From contig NZ_AZUI01000001.1 of NCBI RefSeq assembly GCF_000526995.1, forward strand, positions 1,240,001-1,304,000: DNA of 64,000 nucleotides, in the 5' to 3' direction. Below are positions 9,391 to 17,374 of the stretch, piece by piece (position 1 is the first letter of the stretch; every line of letters starts with the position of its first letter). The translations under genes and the position numbers were made by a program. The DNA is from Lacrimispora indolis DSM 755 (GTDB lineage Bacteria > Bacillota > Clostridia > Lachnospirales > Lachnospiraceae). The notes below the pieces were generated by a model that saw only the letters and a list, made by a program, of their open reading frames with translations, did not search any database and had not been told where the DNA came from.

Positions 9391-9894
9391 TTATGCCTCT
9401 GCCGCTTCTCCGCCCTGAGCATCTGCAATCTGCTTGAGAACGCGGGCAATGTTTGTGATAGGAGACTGCATGCTTCCAAGCAACTTTCCAAGAAGGATCT
9501 CTCTGGAAGGAATGCTGGAGATCTTCTCCATACCCTTTGCATCATAGTAAGTGCCTTCTACAACGCCGCCCTTGATTTCCAGAGCCGGAGCTGTCTTAGC
9601 AAATTCAGCCAGGATTCTTGCCGGAGCTGTTGCATCTGTCTTGGATACAGCGATTGCTGTAGGTCCCTCCAGATTTGGATCCAGAGCTTCAAATGCGGTA
9701 CCCTGAGCTGCAAAACGGATCATGGTATTCTTATATACCTTGTAGGAAACACCGGCCTCTCTTAATTTCTTACGAAGCGCTGTATCCTGAGCAACTGTGA
9801 TACCACGGTAATCTACAACTACCGCTGACTCAGCGCCGTCGAGTAATTCCTTGATCTCGCTTACAACTGGCTGTTTTAATTCAACTTTTGCCAT
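9391..9894 (-). CDS. rplJ: ribosomal protein L10
   Basis: 167 residues, usual length for L10. The N-terminal rRNA-binding domain (MAKVELKQPVVSEIKELLDGAESAVVVDYRGITVAQDTALRKKLREAGVSYKVYKNT) and the C-terminal L12-binding helix are present. It forms the base of the ribosomal stalk and, with L12, represses its own mRNA. It starts after an AGGAGG and is preceded by a 190-nt leader with an intrinsic terminator and its own promoter. Confidence 0.98.
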   Translation of the reverse strand: MAKVELKQPVVSEIKELLDGAESAVVVDYRGITVAQDTALRKKLREAGVSYKVYKNTMIRFAAQGTAFEALDPNLEGPTAIAVSKTDATAPARILAEFAKTAPALEIKGGVVEGTYYDAKGMEKISSIPSREILLGKLLGSMQSPITNIARVLKQIADAQGGEAAEA

Positions 9895-10088
9895 TATGGT
9901 TTACCTCCTGTTTAGTCTGAACCTCCCGGTTGCCTGGGAAGCCCGCTCGTATAAACCGCAAAGAAAAACCTCTCCGCCGGATGGACAGAGAGGTCTACAA
10001 TTCATTTACATAAAATGATTCTTGTACATTCCTCGGCAGGCGTTTACACCTTATGCCTCACGGCACCTGCTGTCTTCGGCAGTTAATA
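9895..10088 (-). ncRNA. L10-type leader RNA of rplJL
   Basis: Untranslated leader from the promoter at 10096-10124 to rplJ. It holds several stem-forming segments (for example GCCGAAGACAGCAGGTGCCGTGAGGC near 10050-10085) and the attenuator at 9961-9993. Position, length and the presence of a terminator match the L10 leader known in Firmicutes, where L10(L12)4 binds a kink-turned stem to repress. The exact consensus fold was not verified. Confidence 0.7.
9961..9993 (-). terminator. attenuator hairpin in rplJ leader
   Basis: Minus strand CCTCTC...GAGAGG (9969-9993) followed by TTTTTCTTT (9961-9968), about 65 bases before the rplJ start. Sitting inside the leader, it would act as a conditional terminator. 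Confidence 0.75.
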
Positions 10089-10095
10089 CTGAAAT

Positions 10096-10124
10096 ATTAT
10101 AACATTATTTATAATCAATGTCAA
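10096..10124 (-). promoter_or_regulatory. sigma-A promoter of rplJL
   Basis: Minus strand TTGACA (10119-10124), 17-bp spacer, TATAAT (10096-10101); a perfect consensus match located just after the rplA stop. Confidence 0.9.
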
Positions 10125-10137
10125 TCACAAAACAAAA

Positions 10138-10833
10138 TTAGTTCATTAACTTTGCTACGTTCAGCTTTACACCAGGTCCCATGGTGGAAGCCAGTGTAAC
10201 ACTCTTTAAGTAAGCACCCTTAACTGTACTTGGTCTTGCTTTGATGATTGCATCAACAAGCGTCTGGAAGTTGTCCGCTAACTGTTCTTCTGCGAAAGAA
10301 GCTTTTCCAACTGGCACGTGGATAATATTTGTCTTATCAAGTCTGTACTCAACCTTACCAGCTTTGATATCGTTGATTGCTTTTGTTACATCCATAGTAA
10401 CAGTACCAGCTTTTGGGTTTGGCATTAAGCCCTTTGGTCCCAGGACACGTCCCAGACGTCCAACAACACCCATCATATCTGGTGTAGCAACAACTACATC
10501 AAAATCCAGCCAGCCTTCGTTCTGGATCTTCGGAATCAGTTCCTCAGCTCCAACATAATCTGCGCCTGCAGCCTGTGCTTCATCAGCCTTCGGGCCTTTA
10601 GCGAAAACTAAAATACGAACAGTCTTACCTGTACCGTGGGGAAGTACAACCGCACCACGGATCTGCTGGTCAGCGTGACGTCCGTCACAACCGGTTCTGA
10701 TATGAGCTTCAATGGTTTCATCAAATTTAGCACTTGCATTCTGCTTAACTAAAGAGATTGCTGCTGGTGCATCGTAGAGAACAGAACGATCTACTGTTTT
10801 AGCTGCCTCTGCGTATCTTTTTCCTCTTTTCAT
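10138..10833 (-). CDS. rplA: ribosomal protein L1
   Basis: 231 residues from the ATG at 10833 ([17 protein letters not shown]), which has AGGAGG 10 bases upstream; a longer frame to 10878 runs through the proposed L1-binding leader and is not the start. Two-domain L1 fold with the conserved [36 protein letters not shown] core. L1 binds the mobile stalk of 23S rRNA and represses its own operon by binding a mimic in the mRNA. Such a mimic lies directly upstream at 10850-10879. Confidence 0.98.
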   Translation of the reverse strand: MKRGKRYAEAAKTVDRSVLYDAPAAISLVKQNASAKFDETIEAHIRTGCDGRHADQQIRGAVVLPHGTGKTVRILVFAKGPKADEAQAAGADYVGAEELIPKIQNEGWLDFDVVVATPDMMGVVGRLGRVLGPKGLMPNPKAGTVTMDVTKAINDIKAGKVEYRLDKTNIIHVPVGKASFAEEQLADNFQTLVDAIIKARPSTVKGAYLKSVTLASTMGPGVKLNVAKLMN

Positions 10834-10849
10834 TCTAAATAACCTCCTA

Positions 10850-10879
10850 GTGGTATTGTCGGGGATTTTCCCTCCCACG
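10850..10879 (-). promoter_or_regulatory. L1-binding-site mimic before rplA (copy 2)
   Basis: Minus strand reads GTGGGAGGG, AAAATCCCC, GACAATACCAC. It resembles the two strands of the 23S rRNA L1 site (GGUGGGAGGC and GAAAUACCACC). The outer GTGG/CCAC and inner GGG/CCC can pair. It ends just before the rplA ribosome-binding site, placing L1 binding next to translation initiation. Confidence 0.7.
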
Positions 10880-10914
10880 TTCTTAAAACTACATCAACTG
10901 CAATATTATTAAGG

Positions 10915-10995
10915 AAGTCCGATTCGCCTGCCGGCTCACCGAACCGCTGATTTTCTAAATTTAGGCAGCGCTTCCGCCTGCTTTCTTTAAGAAAA
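10915..10995 (-). repeat. two-hairpin intergenic element after rplK (copy 2)
   Basis: After the rplK stop: hairpin AGGCGG/CTGCCT (10963-10979), core TTAGAAAATCAGCG, hairpin GGTTCG/CGAATC (10921-10945). Core and layout match the element after rplJ, and the last codons before both stops are also the same at DNA level (AGAGGCATAATTTTCTTAA). Confidence 0.5.
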
Positions 10996-11424
10996 TTATG
11001 CCTCTACAACTGTGATACCCATACTTCTTGCGGTACCGGCAATCATGCTCATAGCTGATTCAACGGATGCTGCATTTAAGTCTGGCATCTTCAGCTCAGC
11101 GATTTTCTGTAATTCAGCCTTAGTAATTGTAGCAACCTTTGTCTTGTTCGGAACTGCAGATCCGGATTTGATCTTGCAGGCCTTCTTAAGTAATACAGCA
11201 GCCGGCGGAGTCTTGGTTATGAAGCTAAAGCTTCTGTCAGCGTAAACAGTGATAACAACTGGAATGATTAAATCTCCCTGGTCAGCTGTTCTTGCGTTAA
11301 ATTCCTTTGTAAACTGTACGATGTTTACACCATGCTGTCCAAGTGCCGGACCTACAGGAGGAGCTGGTGTAGCCTTTCCTGCTGGAATCTGCAATTTGAT
11401 ATATCCCGTTACTTTCTTTGCCAT
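10996..11424 (-). CDS. rplK: ribosomal protein L11
   Basis: 142 residues from the ATG at 11424 ([35 protein letters not shown]), preceded by AGGAGGTGCC; the upstream extension in the same frame covers the L1-site leader. It has the Pro-rich N-terminal domain that contacts release factors and RelA, and the C-terminal rRNA-binding domain ending [11 protein letters not shown]. It is cotranscribed with rplA; an L1-site mimic precedes it. Confidence 0.98.
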   Translation of the reverse strand: MAKKVTGYIKLQIPAGKATPAPPVGPALGQHGVNIVQFTKEFNARTADQGDLIIPVVITVYADRSFSFITKTPPAAVLLKKACKIKSGSAVPNKTKVATITKAELQKIAELKMPDLNAASVESAMSMIAGTARSMGITVVEA

Positions 11425-11447
11425 AATTAGGCACCTCCTAAATAAAT

Positions 11448-11476
11448 GTGGTATTGTCGGGGATTTCCCTCCCACG
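11448..11476 (-). promoter_or_regulatory. L1-binding-site mimic before rplK (copy 1)
   Basis: Minus strand GTGGGAGGG, AAATCCCC, GACAATACCAC, nearly identical to the site before rplA. Its position matches the well-known E. coli location of L1 autoregulation, before rplK. Confidence 0.75.
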
Positions 11477-11509
11477 AGCCTATACACCGGTATAAGCCGC
11501 TTTTACTTG

Positions 11510-12025
11510 TTACATCTTTTTCACTTCGCTGAAATTTAATTCCACCGGAGTCTCCCGGCCGAACATCTCAACGCTCATGGTGATGGTTTTCTTACCTTCG
11601 TTGATGGACTTGATAGCACCAACGGTATCCTTCCATGCACCGGAAGTTACCACAACGGTATCTCCCTCTTCAAAGCCAACGATGATCTCTTCGTTCTTGA
11701 ACCCAAGTTTCTCCATCTCTTCTTCTGTCAGAGGAACTGGTTTTGATCCAGGACCTACAAAGCCTGTCACTCCACGGGTGTTACGTACCACATACCATGT
11801 GTCGTCATTCATGACCATGTGAATCAGTACGTAGCCGGGAAACATCTTTTTATCGGCCTTCTTCTCAACGCCATTTTTCAGTTCAATGACGGATTCTAAC
11901 GGAACCGATACTTCCAGAATCTGATCCTGCAAGTTTCTGTTTTCGATTGTTTTCTCAATGTCAACTTTTACTTTGTTCTCATAACCTGAATAGGTATGGA
12001 CTACATACCAATTAGCTTCTGACAT
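11510..12025 (-). CDS. nusG: transcription elongation/termination factor NusG
   Basis: 171 residues. The NGN domain (WYVVHTYSGYENKVKVDIEKTIENR...FPGYVLIHMVMNDDTWYVVRNTRGVTGFVG) is followed by a KOW domain (about 115-171, FEEGDTVVVTSGAWKDTVGAIKSI). It binds RNA polymerase and couples to Rho or ribosome. It lies 23 bases after secE and upstream of rplK, the canonical order. Confidence 0.97.
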   Translation of the reverse strand: MSEANWYVVHTYSGYENKVKVDIEKTIENRNLQDQILEVSVPLESVIELKNGVEKKADKKMFPGYVLIHMVMNDDTWYVVRNTRGVTGFVGPGSKPVPLTEEEMEKLGFKNEEIIVGFEEGDTVVVTSGAWKDTVGAIKSINEGKKTITMSVEMFGRETPVELNFSEVKKM

Positions 12026-12048
12026 AAACTCACCTTAACCCTTACGAA

Positions 12049-12252
12049 TTATAAGACAAAACTGAGACCAAACTTGATGATCAGATCAATAATCGCAATA
12101 ATCAATCCTAAAGCAATCGCTGATGACATAACAGCGATCGTCTGCTTCGTTACGGTTTCTTTGTCAGGCCAAACAATTTTCGCAAACTCAGTTTTCAGAC
12201 CCTTAAAAAAGTTCTTCTTCTGAGCACTCTCGTTGTTCACTGTATCTCCCAT
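12049..12252 (-). CDS. secE: preprotein translocase subunit SecE
   Basis: 67 residues, the short single-helix SecE of Firmicutes. A cytoplasmic amphipathic stretch (FFKGLKTEFAKIVWPDKETVTKQT) carries the conserved E-x-x-K-I-V-W-P motif and is followed by one membrane helix (about 40-63). It stabilises the SecY channel. The start follows AGGAGG. It lies between rpmG and nusG. Confidence 0.95.
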   Translation of the reverse strand: MGDTVNNESAQKKNFFKGLKTEFAKIVWPDKETVTKQTIAVMSSAIALGLIIAIIDLIIKFGLSFVL

Positions 12253-12267
12253 AATTTGCCTCCTAAT

Positions 12268-12341
12268 GAAGTAAGCGGATATGCTTGCATATCCAGTCGC
12301 TTCACAAATTCAAGGTTGGAAGACGTCTTTCTTTCAACCTT
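12268..12341 (-). other. two intergenic hairpins between rpmG and secE
   Basis: Minus strand: AAGGTTG...CAACCTT (12312-12341), then GAAGCG-GGATATGC/GCATATCC-CTTC (12268-12303), directly before the secE ribosome-binding site. In many Firmicutes this gap is short or holds a tRNA; here no tRNA fold was found. They could be RNA-processing or stability stems. Confidence 0.5.
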
Positions 12342-12359
12342 CACGTCCTTTACAACTGA

Positions 12360-12509
12360 TTACTTTGTTTCCTTGTGCATCGTATGGCTCTTACAGAATC
12401 TGCAATACTTCTTTGTTTCCATTCTGTCCGGATGAGTCTTCTTATCCTTGGTCATGTTGTAATTACGCTGTTTGCATTCAGTACATGCCAGTGTGATTTT
12501 TGTGCGCAC
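12360..12509 (-). CDS. rpmG: ribosomal protein L33 (zinc-binding form)
   Basis: 49 residues, starting at GTG (12509) with GGAGGTGG upstream. The sequence [18 protein letters not shown]...[16 protein letters not shown] has the two CxxC pairs of the C+ zinc-ribbon form. It belongs to the 50S E-site region. It is the first gene of the secE-nusG transcript and has a consensus promoter about 110 bp upstream. Confidence 0.95.
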   Translation of the reverse strand: MRTKITLACTECKQRNYNMTKDKKTHPDRMETKKYCRFCKSHTMHKETK

Positions 12510-12617
12510 GACTTCCACCTCCACTTAAATTTTCATTGTTGTGTTTTAAGTCCTTTTCTCTGCTGCAAGCAATTTTGAGCATAAAAAAAAGACCTAAGCT
12601 CTTCCATTCGCCCAATT

Positions 12618-12646
12618 ACTATAACACACAGGCCAGGATTCGTCAA
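12618..12646 (-). promoter_or_regulatory. sigma-A promoter of rpmG-secE-nusG
   Basis: Minus strand TTGACG (12641-12646), 17-bp spacer, TATAGT (12618-12623). The leader to rpmG is about 100 nt. Confidence 0.8.
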
Positions 12647-12718
12647 TCTTTTTTTATGAAAAACTATGGTATTTACGGTATTTCGCCATTATATCATGAA
12701 AGCAGATAAAATGCAAGT

Positions 12719-12762
12719 CCGGCCGGGAGGATATAAGGGATTTTTTGACCTGCTCCGGCCGG
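12719..12762 (-). terminator. GC-rich hairpin after the ManD-like gene
   Basis: CCGGCCGG at 12755-12762 pairs with CCGGCCGG at 12719-12726 across a 28-base loop, about 40 bases past the stop of the dehydratase gene. The following T-tract is weak, so termination is likely but not certain. Confidence 0.5.
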
Positions 12763-12800
12763 AAATGCTTCCATTATTATATGTATTCTGTATTTTTTTG

Positions 12801-14015
12801 TTATGGCCTTACGGGCGTTCCATCGGGAAGCCGTGAGAACAGCCAGCCGTGATCCATATCCACTGCAGGATATTTTTCTGCCGCTTTTTCATCAAAACAG
12901 ACTCCGATTCCCGGTTTATCGTTTACATAGGCATATCCTTCCCTGATTGCAGGACAGCCCGGAAATATCTCCTGCTCCTCTTTACTGAAGCCGGAAAATT
13001 CCTGTATGCCGAAATTATGGCTGTTTAAATCCAGGTGCATCTGCACCGCCATTCCAATAGGAGATAAGTCATTTGGCCCATGCCAGGCGGTCTTCACTCC
13101 ATAAGCCTCACAAAAATGCGCCAGCTTCCTGGCAGGGGTCAACCCTCCGATGTCGCTTAAATGGACTCTCATATAATCGATCCACTGGTTTTGTACAATG
13201 GCCTTCCATTCATTGGGATTGGTAAACAGTTCTCCCATGGCCAGAGGCAGGATAGTATGGTGCCGCAGAATCTTAAAAAATTCCACATGCTCCGGCGCAA
13301 GAGAATCCTCCAGAAAAAACAGCTTGTACTGTTCCATTTCCCGGGCAAACTCCAGAGTCTCTGCAAAGCTTAAGCGCTCGTGGACATCATGCATCAGCTC
13401 CACTTCCCAGCCAATGTCCCTGCGGACACGGTCAAACAGCTTATATACACTTTGCATGTACATTCTCGGATGGAAATACGCTCCCTCCGGTGCATTGTGG
13501 GGCTTTACGATCCTCTGTATCTTTCCGTCGAAGTTTCCGCCATAGGTACCCATATGGCATCTGATATAGCGGTACCCCTCGTCCATATACCCGTGGATGC
13601 ATTCTTCCACCTCTTCTATGGAGCTTCCATCCGCATGCCTGTAGACAGCGATCCCTTCCCGGCATTTTCCGCCAAGCAGGCTGTAAAGCGGCATTCCTGC
13701 CCTTTTTCCCTTGATGTCCCACAATGCCTCGTCAACACCGGATATGGCGTTATTTAAGACCGGTCCGTTCCTCCAGTAAGAACTTCCCGCCATCGACTGC
13801 CAGATTCCTTCAATGTCATCCACAGGCTTCCCTTTGAGCATTGGGCGTAAGTATTCTTCAATGGCAGTCACAACCGCCTTGTGCCTCCATGTAAATGTAG
13901 CGCAGCCATAGCCGTATAATTCCGGCTCCGTTGTTTCTACCTTCACCACAACCAGATTGATGTTTCTTGGGGCCGTTACAAACACTTTGATGTCATGGAT
14001 TTTTATATGATCCAT
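12801..14015 (-). CDS. enolase-superfamily sugar-acid dehydratase (ManD/RspA-like)
   Basis: 404 residues from the ATG at 14015, which has GGAGG at proper spacing; an ATG five codons earlier overlaps that site and is rejected. The N-terminal capping domain and C-terminal TIM barrel follow the D-mannonate dehydratase subgroup: SGVDEALWDIKGKRAGMPLYSLLGG, ELMHDVHERL (metal Asp), FFLEDSLAPE, MGELFTNPNEW, TAWHGPNDLSPIG, and the C-terminal YVNDKPGIGVCFDE...DGTPVRP. Members dehydrate D-mannonate or D-gluconate, or have little activity. Last in an apparent operon behind a sugar ABC importer, suggesting the imported solute is a sugar acid or its glycoside (inference). Confidence 0.85.
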   Translation of the reverse strand: MDHIKIHDIKVFVTAPRNINLVVVKVETTEPELYGYGCATFTWRHKAVVTAIEEYLRPMLKGKPVDDIEGIWQSMAGSSYWRNGPVLNNAISGVDEALWDIKGKRAGMPLYSLLGGKCREGIAVYRHADGSSIEEVEECIHGYMDEGYRYIRCHMGTYGGNFDGKIQRIVKPHNAPEGAYFHPRMYMQSVYKLFDRVRRDIGWEVELMHDVHERLSFAETLEFAREMEQYKLFFLEDSLAPEHVEFFKILRHHTILPLAMGELFTNPNEWKAIVQNQWIDYMRVHLSDIGGLTPARKLAHFCEAYGVKTAWHGPNDLSPIGMAVQMHLDLNSHNFGIQEFSGFSKEEQEIFPGCPAIREGYAYVNDKPGIGVCFDEKAAEKYPAVDMDHGWLFSRLPDGTPVRP

Positions 14016-14049
14016 TTTTATTACCTCCATAAGTCATATTCTCTGCAAA

Positions 14050-14889
14050 TCAGCTCTTTACAGCTCCTCCGGTCATTCCAGCAATAAAATACTTCTGGAA
14101 GCTTACAAAAAGAATTACCAAAGGAAGACTGGATATGCTGGATGCTGCCATTAAGTCATTCCACTTAATCTGATATTGGGAATTTAAGGAAATGATCCCA
14201 ACAGTGAGCGTTTTTAATTCGTCCTTGGATACCAGGACAGAAGAAAACATATATTCATTCCAGCCGTTAAACAGCACGAACATGGCTACCGCTGCTATTC
14301 CGGGAACGATCAGGGGAAGGATAATATTCCAGAAGATGCGGAAGCTGGAAGCTCCATCCACCCGCGCCGCCTCGTCAAGCTCCAGGGGAATGGTCTTAAA
14401 ATAAGATACGATCATCCAGGTGCTGAAGGCGATATTTGTGGCTGCATATACAATGACCAGGCCAAGCAGGGAGTTGACAAGATGATACTTAGAGAGTACT
14501 GCATAAAACGGCACCACCAGCATGACTCCCGGAAACATCTGGGTAATGAGCAGAAAACTCATCAGCTGTTTTCTTCCTTTAAACCGGAATCTGGTCACCC
14601 CGTATCCGGCCAGGCAGGCACAGGCCACACAGATCACCATGGCAGAAAGGCAGACTACCAGACTGTTTAAGGTCATGCGCCCAAAATTATAAGTACTGAA
14701 AAATTTCCGGAAAGAATCCAGGGAAAACGGGTTTGGGAGCCATTTAGGCTGAGGATAATACGTCTGCGGTTCTGTTTTAAAGGCAGTGGATATCATCCAC
14801 AAAACCGGGACCACGATAAAAGAAGCCATGAGAATTAATGCGGCGTAAGTTGCAATCAAACTGTTTTTTTTCTTTTTCGATCTACTCAT
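14050..14889 (-). CDS. ABC sugar transporter permease (MalG type)
   Basis: 279 residues with six predicted membrane helices; the EAA loop (ELDEAARVDGASSFRIFWNIILPLIVPGIAAV) that docks the ATPase is intact. A basic start (MSRSKKKKNS) precedes helix 1. Overlaps the upstream permease gene by 8 bases, so the two are translationally coupled. CUT1-family importer. No ATPase gene is here; such systems commonly share an MsmX-type ATPase. Confidence 0.93.
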   Translation of the reverse strand: MSRSKKKKNSLIATYAALILMASFIVVPVLWMISTAFKTEPQTYYPQPKWLPNPFSLDSFRKFFSTYNFGRMTLNSLVVCLSAMVICVACACLAGYGVTRFRFKGRKQLMSFLLITQMFPGVMLVVPFYAVLSKYHLVNSLLGLVIVYAATNIAFSTWMIVSYFKTIPLELDEAARVDGASSFRIFWNIILPLIVPGIAAVAMFVLFNGWNEYMFSSVLVSKDELKTLTVGIISLNSQYQIKWNDLMAASSISSLPLVILFVSFQKYFIAGMTGGAVKS

Positions 14890-15781
14890 TGTCCTTTGTC
14901 ACCACCTTACTCACCAGACTGATCAAATAGCATATAAAGAACACCAGGATTCCCCAGGCAGACGCTTTTCCAAATCTTAAATCATTAAACGCCGTGCCAT
15001 AGATGCTTAAACTGATTAAATTCGTTGCAGTTCCCGGCCCTCCTGCCGTCATCGTGTAAACCAGAGTATACTGCTTAAACCACCAGACGCAGTCCAGGAT
15101 CAAGACCGTGGTCAGGATGGGCTTTAAGGAGGGAACAGTGATATACCGGAACTGGGCCCATTTGCTGGCGCCGTCAATTTCCGCCGCCTCGTAATAATCC
15201 CTGGATATGCTCTGTAACCCCGCCAGGATCATGGTCATGACCAGGGGAAAGCCCTTCCAGATGCAGACAAAAACCACTGCCGGGAAAGCCAGCTCCTTGC
15301 TTCCCAGCCAGGAAACATTGGTGGATATAAGACCAAGCCCTTTTAAGGCGCTGTTTAAGATCCCGTACATGGGATTCATGATCCAGGTAAACAAAAGAGC
15401 CACCACAGCCTCAGGGAAAAACCAGGGGAGCATGAATATGACCCGGAAAACCGTTCTCCCTCTAAATTCCCGGTTGAGCAGAGTGGCCAGGATAAATCCC
15501 AGGATGAAATGTCCTCCTACCACCAGAATCATAAATACAGTCGTAAGCAGAACAGACTGGTAAAAGGCCGCTTCTTTAAATGCTGCCGCATAATATTTAA
15601 AGCCTACAAAATTCCATTTCGTCACCAGGTTCGTGTTGAAAAAGCTGATATAGAACCCATAAACCATAGGATAAATGATAAGGGCAGCCAGCATGACGAC
15701 AATCGGCAGAGTAAAGTAATATCCTTGCCTCTGGGACTTCACTTTTATCCGGGCAGTTCCATTTTTGTTCATGAAATTCAT
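14882..15781 (-). CDS. ABC sugar transporter permease (MalF type)
   Basis: 299 residues, about six membrane helices, with the EAA motif YEAAEIDGASKWAQFRYITVPSLKPILTT. Partner of the MalG-type permease downstream. It follows the binding-protein gene with a strong hairpin in the gap, a layout often used to keep binding protein more abundant than permeases. Substrate not determinable. Confidence 0.93.
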   Translation of the reverse strand: MNFMNKNGTARIKVKSQRQGYYFTLPIVVMLAALIIYPMVYGFYISFFNTNLVTKWNFVGFKYYAAAFKEAAFYQSVLLTTVFMILVVGGHFILGFILATLLNREFRGRTVFRVIFMLPWFFPEAVVALLFTWIMNPMYGILNSALKGLGLISTNVSWLGSKELAFPAVVFVCIWKGFPLVMTMILAGLQSISRDYYEAAEIDGASKWAQFRYITVPSLKPILTTVLILDCVWWFKQYTLVYTMTAGGPGTATNLISLSIYGTAFNDLRFGKASAWGILVFFICYLISLVSKVVTKDNE

Positions 15782-15802
15782 CTTACTCCCTTCTCAATTT
15801 TT

Positions 15803-15826
15803 TGAGGGAGGATGGTTCCTCCCTCA
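15803..15826 (-). other. hairpin between binding-protein and permease genes
   Basis: TGAGGGAGGA pairs perfectly with TCCTCCCTCA (10 bp, 4-base loop). It lies 10 bases after the binding-protein stop and could stabilise its mRNA or partly terminate. Confidence 0.6.
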
Positions 15827-15835
15827 TTTTCATGA

Positions 15836-17194
15836 TCAGTTATAATCCTCTAACAACTCATCAACATCGCTTACAAGAGTTTTAACTGCTTCTTCGTTCG
15901 TCTTTTCATTGGAGAATACAGATGCATACGCATTTCCAAGAGCGCTTTTTAAACCGCTGACACCTGCAAACTTAACTGTCGGACGGCAGCCGTCTGCAAT
16001 CTGCTGTAAAAAGCCTGCATAATCGTCTCCTGATATATAGTCTGCCTTCTGTCCTTCTGCTGTTGCCGGAATCTTTCCGCTGCTCTGCCAGAACTGCATG
16101 TCTTTGTCATGCTCCACAAAAAACTTCAGATAGTCAATGGCTGCCGCCTTTTCTGCATCGGTTGCATAGGCGCTGACACCATAGCCTTCGGTTCCAAGCA
16201 TGGTTCCCGGATAATCACCAGGCATCTTAAAGGATCCCAGCTTTCCCTTTAAATCAGGGTTGTTGGCATAAGCCACACCAAGAGCATTGGGCCCGGTAAG
16301 GAACATGCTGGTGTATCCCATGGCAAAGTAATTGGCAGCTGTAGGATAATCCACTTCTGTGATCCCCGTAGGAACGATGCCCTCTGCATTCATGTTGGTC
16401 CATCTTGAAAATGCATCCATAAATTTCTGATCTTCGGAAATATCAGTGATCCACTTGCCGTTTTCTTCCTTCACACAATCAATTCCATTTGACCATAAGT
16501 ACGCCATGAAACGGCTCTGTCCGGAGGAGTTGTTGGAACCTACCATATCAAATCCCCACTCATCCATCTGCCCGTCATTGTTGGTATCCTTTGTAAGGGT
16601 CTTTGCAGCCGCCACAAACTCTTCCCATGTCTTTGGAGCCTCTAAACCGGCCTCCTTAAATCTGTCCGTGCGGTAGATCACTGCCTGAGGCTGAACCGCA
16701 ACCGGGAAATAGGACATCTCCTCTCCCAGCATACAGGAGTCCACAACGCCGTTGGCAAATTTCGCTTTTAAATCTTCCGGCACAAGTTCCTTGATATCCG
16801 CTGTCAGCCCCAGATCGTGAAGGGTCGCAACTGCGTCTGCCGATGTGAAGAAAATGGTGGGCACATCCTTTGGAGTGGCAGCCATTGCGGAAAGCTTTGT
16901 GTAAATGTCATTTGTGCTGACAGCCTGCACATCAATGACCACGTTGGGGTTTTGTGCCATATACTCTTCCGCATACTGATAAATGAACTTTCCGTGTGGA
17001 TCTTCTCCCGCATAACCGTCAAAAATGGTGAGCAGCACCTTTTCTCCTTCTGTTCCTTTTTCTGCAGCGCTTGTCTGAGCTTTATCCGTCTCCTTTGCCG
17101 CTGTTGTTTCATTCTGGGTCTTTCCGCCGCAGCCTGCCATCATTGACGCCGCCATAGCGGTGGAAAGAAGCAATGCAAGAACTCTTTTCTTCAT
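15836..17194 (-). CDS. extracellular sugar-binding lipoprotein (family 1)
   Basis: 452 residues from the ATG at 17194, preceded by GGAGGG; an ATG five codons earlier overlaps that site. A lipoprotein signal ends in the lipobox MAGC (Cys about 22), followed by a Thr/Ala/Glu linker and a periplasmic-binding fold (LTIFDGYAGEDPHGKFIYQYAEEYMAQNPNVVIDVQ...). It captures the solute for the two permeases downstream. The gene is first of its operon, right after the AraC gene and its terminator. Confidence 0.92.
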   Translation of the reverse strand: MKKRVLALLLSTAMAASMMAGCGGKTQNETTAAKETDKAQTSAAEKGTEGEKVLLTIFDGYAGEDPHGKFIYQYAEEYMAQNPNVVIDVQAVSTNDIYTKLSAMAATPKDVPTIFFTSADAVATLHDLGLTADIKELVPEDLKAKFANGVVDSCMLGEEMSYFPVAVQPQAVIYRTDRFKEAGLEAPKTWEEFVAAAKTLTKDTNNDGQMDEWGFDMVGSNNSSGQSRFMAYLWSNGIDCVKEENGKWITDISEDQKFMDAFSRWTNMNAEGIVPTGITEVDYPTAANYFAMGYTSMFLTGPNALGVAYANNPDLKGKLGSFKMPGDYPGTMLGTEGYGVSAYATDAEKAAAIDYLKFFVEHDKDMQFWQSSGKIPATAEGQKADYISGDDYAGFLQQIADGCRPTVKFAGVSGLKSALGNAYASVFSNEKTNEEAVKTLVSDVDELLEDYN

Positions 17195-17352
17195 AACTGA
17201 TCCCTCCATTAATTTTTAGTCTGTTGTATTAACTGCTATCATCATATCTCATTCTCCTTGTATATTCTGCATAGATTTTAGTCATAAATCACCATTTCTT
17301 AATTACATTTTCGGAGTATCTTCTATGAGAATCCCTCTTTCAGACAAAAAAA

Positions 17353-17374
17353 GAGCTGTAATCGCTTACAGCCC
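17353..17374 (-). terminator. intrinsic terminator of araC-type gene
   Basis: Minus strand GGGCTGTAA...TTACAGCTC followed by TTTTTTT; the stem includes the stop codon of the regulator gene. It separates the regulator from the transporter operon. Confidence 0.8.

Noticed and set aside
12252..12360. possible tRNA gene between rpmG and secE
   Set aside because: Two simple hairpins explain the symmetry; there is no cloverleaf, T-loop or CCA end.
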